Below, piece after piece: positions 63,387 to 64,000 of a stretch of DNA of 64,000 nucleotides; the stretch's first letter is position 1; each line of letters opens with the position of its first letter. Under the pieces are notes generated by a model. It did not search any database. It saw nothing but the letters and a program-made list of their open reading frames with translations, and had not been told where the DNA came from. The position numbers were made by a program, and so were the translations under genes. The DNA comes from Alteromonas abrolhosensis (GTDB lineage: Bacteria; Pseudomonadota; Gammaproteobacteria; Enterobacterales; Alteromonadaceae). The stretch spans positions 21,342 to 85,341 of the forward strand of contig NZ_MEJH01000015.1 in assembly GCF_001953635.1 (NCBI RefSeq), given 5' to 3'.

Positions 63387-64000
63387 GGGCTCTTCATCAT
63401 TAACGGGGGACATCCGCATTCATTAAACTGATTTTGCGAAGAATCATTTAATGGAGAGTACAGATGTCCCACGCAGGTACTATTTTAGGCATAAGTGAGT
63501 TAGAAATAGAACGTGTTCATCGACATGATTTTATTGAAGTGTGGGCAAAGCCCACTAAAAAGCCGCAATGCAAGCATTGTGAGAGTCGACATTTACGCAT
63601 AAAAGCCACACATAAGCGTACTGTGAAGCACACGCGCCAAGGTAATCAGGTGCTAACGCTACATTTAAAGGTGCCCAAGTATCATTGTCGATGCTGTGGG
63701 CGTTATTTCAGGCATCCTTTTGTTGGAATTCGGCCACGCTATCGGGCGTCGGAGTGCTTTCGCTTGGAAGTCTTTGAGGCGCATCACGGTGGTGTGACGC
63801 AGCGTGGTATCTCACGCACACATCGCATTAGTCCGACTACGGTAGAGCGATGGTACCAATCTCACATCAGTCAAAAATATAAAGAGATTATCAGCCGTCC
63901 CTGCCCTGAGATGCTAGGCATAGACGAACACTTTTTCACGCGCAAAAAGGGTTACGCCACTACGTTAGTGGATTTACGTAACCGCAGCGTCTTTGATGTG
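63387..64000 (+). mobile_element. ISL3-family insertion sequence, left part (runs off window)
   Basis: A left terminal repeat probably starts GGGCTCTTCATCATTAACG at about 63387, similar in style to ISL3 ends, followed by a short leader and a transposase start at 63464. The right end and target duplication lie outside the window. The 215 bp before it (63172-63386) hold no gene. Confidence 0.75.
63464..64000 (+). CDS. ISL3-family transposase, N-terminal part
   Basis: This frame is open to the window end (179 codons seen of about 400). The N terminus carries two Cys pairs (QCKHCES and HCRCCGRYF), a zinc ribbon typical of ISL3 transposases. A helix-turn-helix follows (RGISRTHRISPTTVERWY), then LGIDEHFFTRKKGYATTLVDL, the first acidic catalytic segment of the DDE domain. 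GGAGAG precedes the ATG. The frame is intact as far as visible, so the element may be active. Confidence 0.9.
   Translation, partial: MSHAGTILGISELEIERVHRHDFIEVWAKPTKKPQCKHCESRHLRIKATHKRTVKHTRQGNQVLTLHLKVPKYHCRCCGRYFRHPFVGIRPRYRASECFRLEVFEAHHGGVTQRGISRTHRISPTTVERWYQSHISQKYKEIISRPCPEMLGIDEHFFTRKKGYATTLVDLRNRSVFDV

Noticed and set aside
1..64000. CRISPR arrays, rRNA or tRNA genes, prophage
   Set aside because: I saw no regularly spaced repeats, no rRNA-like stretches, no cloverleaf-like segments and no phage structural genes. A tRNA could still be missed by eye.

Overview
The window looks like a 64 kb piece of a gammaproteobacterial chromosome of the order Alteromonadales, most probably Alteromonas. 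I infer this from gene content and order, not from a search. The supporting features are a complete cbb3 oxidase cluster followed by fnr, uspE and ttcA, the rlmKL/glutaredoxin-like/uup run, FabA and Rmf side by side, many marine-type DUF families, and moderate-to-low GC with short intergenic gaps.

Layout. (1) 1-3.7 kb: the 3' end of an NhaC antiporter, pepN and a DUF2835 gene. (2) 4-11 kb: a four-gene envelope cluster (DUF1302 outer-membrane protein, DUF1329 protein, YCF48/BNR-like protein, RND/MMPL permease) that probably moves a hydrophobic compound. (3) 11-24.3 kb: housekeeping genes, namely the giant NAD-glutamate dehydrogenase, pyrD, rlmKL, a glutaredoxin-like gene, uup, a DUF3466 gene, rmf and fabA. 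(4) 24.5-31 kb: a light/DNA-repair island with four different photolyase/cryptochrome-family genes in two divergent pairs, plus a tiny DUF2256 gene. (5) 31-34 kb: a DUF2254 membrane protein and a metallo-beta-lactamase/rhodanese protein. (6) 33.9-37.1 kb: an AT-rich, nearly gene-free 2 kb stretch with two copies of a 57-bp palindromic repeat. It is followed by a perfect 34-bp loxP-like site (13-8-13) and, 78 bp further on, a Cre-like tyrosine recombinase. (7) 37.3-44.6 kb: dgkA, a Usp protein, a lipoprotein cytochrome c, an FMN-binding glutamate synthase-like protein, a Kef-type antiporter and a two-subunit bacterioferritin. (8) 44.6-56 kb: ccoNOQP, ccoH, ccoI, ccoS, a TauE/SafE-like gene, fnr, uspE, ttcA and an rssA-like patatin gene. 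(9) 56-62 kb, mostly minus strand: DUF2987, a Bax-like glucosaminidase, a membrane protein, a LysE/RhtB exporter, a class III sirtuin, a sulfurtransferase, tpx and a DTW-domain gene. (10) 62-64 kb: an EAL phosphodiesterase and the left end of an ISL3-type insertion sequence running off the window.

How the genes work together. Region 8 is a micro-aerobic module. The regulator FNR is encoded in it, and FNR-box-like sites lie in front of ccoN (44602), in front of uspE (52791), and between the glutamate synthase-like gene and the antiporter (41091). Region 4 groups several apparently different photolyase/cryptochrome classes, which suits a sunlit surface-water organism. The most unusual item is the chromosomal Cre-like recombinase with its own lox-like site. 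The catalytic residue spacing is that of Cre, and the 8-bp spacer equals, from memory, that of the Shewanella SCre/SloxP pair.
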